NCBI GenBank assembly: GCA_913052515.1
Contig: CAJXFJ010000082.1
Coordinates: 1-7,006 of the forward strand
Origin: an uncultured Flavobacteriales bacterium
GTDB lineage: Bacteria; Bacteroidota; Bacteroidia; Flavobacteriales; Vicingaceae
Direction of reading: 5' to 3'
DNA: 7,006 bases
Shown: in pieces, positions 4,939-7,006 of the stretch
How the letters are laid out: every line of letters starts with the position of its first letter
Numbering within the stretch: position 1 is the first letter of the stretch
The notes under the pieces: model-generated
Seen by the model: only the letters and a program-made list of their open reading frames with translations
Told to the model about the DNA's origin: nothing
Database searches by the model: none
Made by a program: the position numbers and the translations under genes

Positions 4939-7006
4939 TTGGTAAATAGAAATCATCATATAAGCAGGCTATGGCTTTTTCTAATCCTGATGGGGGGATT
5001 GTTAAGCTCAGCTTCCGGCAAGTCAAATACTTGGCCGGATTTTGATTTTAATAAGGTTTATAATATTCAGCTTCCTGCAGATTCAACGGAAGATGATTCT
5101 AATGATGTAAAACTCATCTATCCATTTGATGATCGAAGTAATGAAGGTTTAAATGAAAACGAAAGTCCGTTATTCTTTGGAGACCCTTCCAATGTTGAAA
5201 AAGAGTTTGAGTATGACCCTGAATCTGGCGAGTATAATTACTATCAAAAAATAGGAGATAGAGATTTTAGAAGGCCAACCCAAATGACTTTAGAAGAGTA
5301 TCTAGAGTATGATATGGAAAATAGTCAGCGGGATTTTTGGCGAAAAAAGGCTGCCGCAGAAACGCTAAATGAATCGCAAGGCTTTAGGCCTCAATTAAAT
5401 ATTAAAGGAGAACTGTTTGACCGAATTTTTGGTGGAAACACTATTGATATACGCCCTCAAGGATCAGCCGAATTGTCATTTGGAGTAAATATTTCACGAA
5501 GAGATAATCCGATTTTACCTGAACGTCAAAGAAGAACCACCAATTTTGATTTTAACCAAAAAATTCAATTAAATGTAATTGGGAACATTGGTGAAAAGTT
5601 GAGAATTCAAACAAGCTACAATACAGAAGCAACTTTTGATTTTGAAAACCAAACCAAAATAGAATATACAGGTTACGAAGATGAAATTATTCAAAAAATT
5701 GAAGCAGGAAATGTGTCACTTCCACTTCAAAGTTCACTCATAACTGGAAGCCAAACCTTATTTGGTATTAAAACTGAACTTCAATTTGGAAGACTGAGGG
5801 TGACATCAATTTTTTCGCAAGAAAGAGGAGAAAAAAAGGAAATCAATATTACAGGCGGCGCTCAAGTACAGGAGTTTGAAAAGTCAGCTTCTGAGTATGA
5901 GGAAAATAAGCACTACTTTTTATCTCATTTGTTTAGAGAGAGTTATGAATCAAATCTTGCAAACCCACCACGAATTACATCAAGAATAAATATTACAGCA
6001 GTAGAGGTTTATATTACCAATACACAAGGGTCTTTTAATAATACACGTAATATTTTAGGTTTTACAGATTTGGGTTCAGATAGAAGAATATACAATCCAG
6101 CTGTTGTTAATAGAACGTATCAAAACACTGATGGAAATCGAGTAGCCGATAATAATGTCAATGATTTATATGCCAACTTAAGTGGAGGGTTTAGTCAAGC
6201 AGGCCAAATTCGAAACTTTAACAATGCCGATCAGATTTTACAATCCGAAGGACTACAAAGTGGTTCTGATTATGAGAGACTAGAAAATGCAGTCTTGTTA
6301 TCACCTAATGAGTATGTTTTGAATCCTGAATTGGGTTATATATCATTAAACAGAACCCTGAACCCTCAAGATGTTTTAGCGGTTGCCTATCGATATACTT
6401 ACAATGGTAAAGTGTATCAGGTTGGTGATTTATCTACCGACGGAATTGATGGCCAAGAAGCGCTTTATTTGAAGTTGTTGAAAGGAACCATTATAGATCC
6501 AACTTTGCCAAGTTGGGATTTAATGATGAAAAACGTTTATTCATTGGATGCATTTAATGTTAGCCAAGAAAATTTTCAATTTGAAATTTGGTATCTAAAT
6601 GAATCAACGGGTGTAGAAATTCCATATTTCCCCGAAGGAAAACCAGAAGGCAAGCCTTTGATTCAAACCTTAGGTCTTGACCGAATTTCCGTAGTAAATG
6701 ATCCACAAGCAGATGGTTTGTTTGACTTTATTCCCAATGTGACTATTAACCCACAAAATGGACGTATTTACTTCCCTGTTCTAGAGCCTTTTGGCGATTA
6801 TTTAAAATCTCGATTCGATAATCAGAATTTAGCTACAAAGTATGCCTACGATTCACTTTATACAACCACTAAAATACTTGCCCAACAAGATGTAGATCAC
6901 AATAGGTTTACATTCCGAGGAAGATATCAGTCAAGCTCAGGATCAGAAATTTCTTTAAATACATTCAACATTCCACAAGGCTCAGTTACAGTTACGGCAG
7001 GTGGGG
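4939..7006 (+). CDS. sprA: SprA, T9SS outer-membrane translocon (5' part, cut by window end)
   Basis: The frame stays open to the window edge (689 codons); full SprA proteins have about 2,400 residues, so only about the first 30% is here. SprA (Sov in Porphyromonas) is the very large outer-membrane beta-barrel through which T9SS clients leave the cell; in gliding species it is also needed for adhesin export. Recognisable blocks are DFWRKKAAAE (132-141), YNTEATFDFENQ (227-238), YEDEIIQKIEAGNVSLPLQS (246-265), LFGIKTELQFG (274-284), and PQGSVTVTAGG (679-689) at the edge. The start is inferred: the frame opens after a TAA at 4930-4932, the only plausible initiator before the signal peptide is TTG at 4939, and it yields a basic n-region (VNRNHHISR), a hydrophobic core (LWLFLILMGGLL) and SSASG as a cleavage region. 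The first in-frame ATG (4990, residue 18) would remove most of that signal. The gene lies 19 bases after ruvA with no terminator between, so it is probably in the same operon. Identity is near certain; the start is about 60% sure. Confidence 0.93.
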   Translation, partial: MVNRNHHISRLWLFLILMGGLLSSASGKSNTWPDFDFNKVYNIQLPADSTEDDSNDVKLIYPFDDRSNEGLNENESPLFFGDPSNVEKEFEYDPESGEYNYYQKIGDRDFRRPTQMTLEEYLEYDMENSQRDFWRKKAAAETLNESQGFRPQLNIKGELFDRIFGGNTIDIRPQGSAELSFGVNISRRDNPILPERQRRTTNFDFNQKIQLNVIGNIGEKLRIQTSYNTEATFDFENQTKIEYTGYEDEIIQKIEAGNVSLPLQSSLITGSQTLFGIKTELQFGRLRVTSIFSQERGEKKEINITGGAQVQEFEKSASEYEENKHYFLSHLFRESYESNLANPPRITSRINITAVEVYITNTQGSFNNTRNILGFTDLGSDRRIYNPAVVNRTYQNTDGNRVADNNVNDLYANLSGGFSQAGQIRNFNNADQILQSEGLQSGSDYERLENAVLLSPNEYVLNPELGYISLNRTLNPQDVLAVAYRYTYNGKVYQVGDLSTDGIDGQEALYLKLLKGTIIDPTLPSWDLMMKNVYSLDAFNVSQENFQFEIWYLNESTGVEIPYFPEGKPEGKPLIQTLGLDRISVVNDPQADGLFDFIPNVTINPQNGRIYFPVLEPFGDYLKSRFDNQNLATKYAYDSLYTTTKILAQQDVDHNRFTFRGRYQSSSGSEISLNTFNIPQGSVTVTAGG
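5014..5039 (+). other. GC-rich hairpin followed by T-rich tract, inside the start of sprA
   Basis: TCCGGCAAGT (5014-5023) pairs with ACTTGGCCGGA (5029-5039), giving 10 base pairs with one bulged G and a CAAAT loop. It sits at the junction of the signal peptide and mature SprA, about 75 bases after the inferred start. The next bases are TTTTGATTTTA (5040-5050), so the element resembles an intrinsic terminator or attenuator, although the T tract is interrupted. Function is unproven; the pairing itself is directly visible and stands out in AT-rich coding DNA. Confidence 0.45.

Noticed and set aside
4971..5045. Short ATG frame starting MAFSNPDGG between ruvA and sprA
   Set aside because: It stops after 24 codons, overlaps the sprA signal peptide in another frame, and resembles no known leader peptide. 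I considered a frameshift at the G6 run joining it to sprA, but the sprA frame already encodes a good signal peptide without a shift.
1..7006. Search for CRISPR arrays, tRNA or rRNA genes, transposases and attachment sites
   Set aside because: No short regularly spaced repeats, RNA gene signatures, transposase motifs or terminal inverted repeats are visible; the only direct repeats are the coding duplication and the short TTAAATTTA pair.

Overview
The window is AT-rich DNA from a member of the Bacteroidota, most likely a Flavobacteriia-type marine or aquatic lineage. Three things point there: a secreted protein with a C-terminal type IX secretion (T9SS) sorting domain, a large open frame that reads clearly as SprA (the T9SS outer-membrane translocon), and the order maeB-ruvA-sprA, which I know from other Flavobacteriia. 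Shine-Dalgarno sequences are weak or absent before the genes, as is usual in this phylum.

Layout: (1) Positions 19-1248 (+) encode a 409-residue secreted protein with a signal peptide, two copies of a roughly 147-residue domain that are about two-thirds identical, and a type A T9SS sorting domain. (2) A perfect 14-bp hairpin at 1269-1299 separates this gene from a convergent sirtuin deacylase gene (1286-1993, -); the last codons of the sirtuin form one arm of the hairpin. (3) A 68-bp divergent intergenic region (1994-2061) precedes maeB. (4) maeB (2062-4338, +), ruvA (4338-4919, +) and the start of sprA (from 4939, running off the right edge at 7006) lie head to tail with a 1-base overlap and then a 19-base gap, so they are probably one operon. 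There is no gene-free stretch over 300 bases, and I see no RNA genes, insertion sequences or CRISPR arrays.

Functionally the operon joins three core jobs: the malic enzyme (malate to pyruvate plus NADPH), the Holliday-junction recognition subunit RuvA, and the SprA channel through which proteins carrying T9SS C-terminal domains cross the outer membrane. The product of the first gene is a predicted client of that channel. The sirtuin stands alone on the opposite strand.

I find no convincing undescribed multi-gene system here; this is largely conserved chromosomal core. The points most worth a second look are the duplicated CWGATC-containing domain of the secreted protein, a GC-rich terminator-like hairpin about 75 bases into sprA, the non-ATG start inferred for sprA, and the near-total loss of zinc cysteines in the sirtuin.
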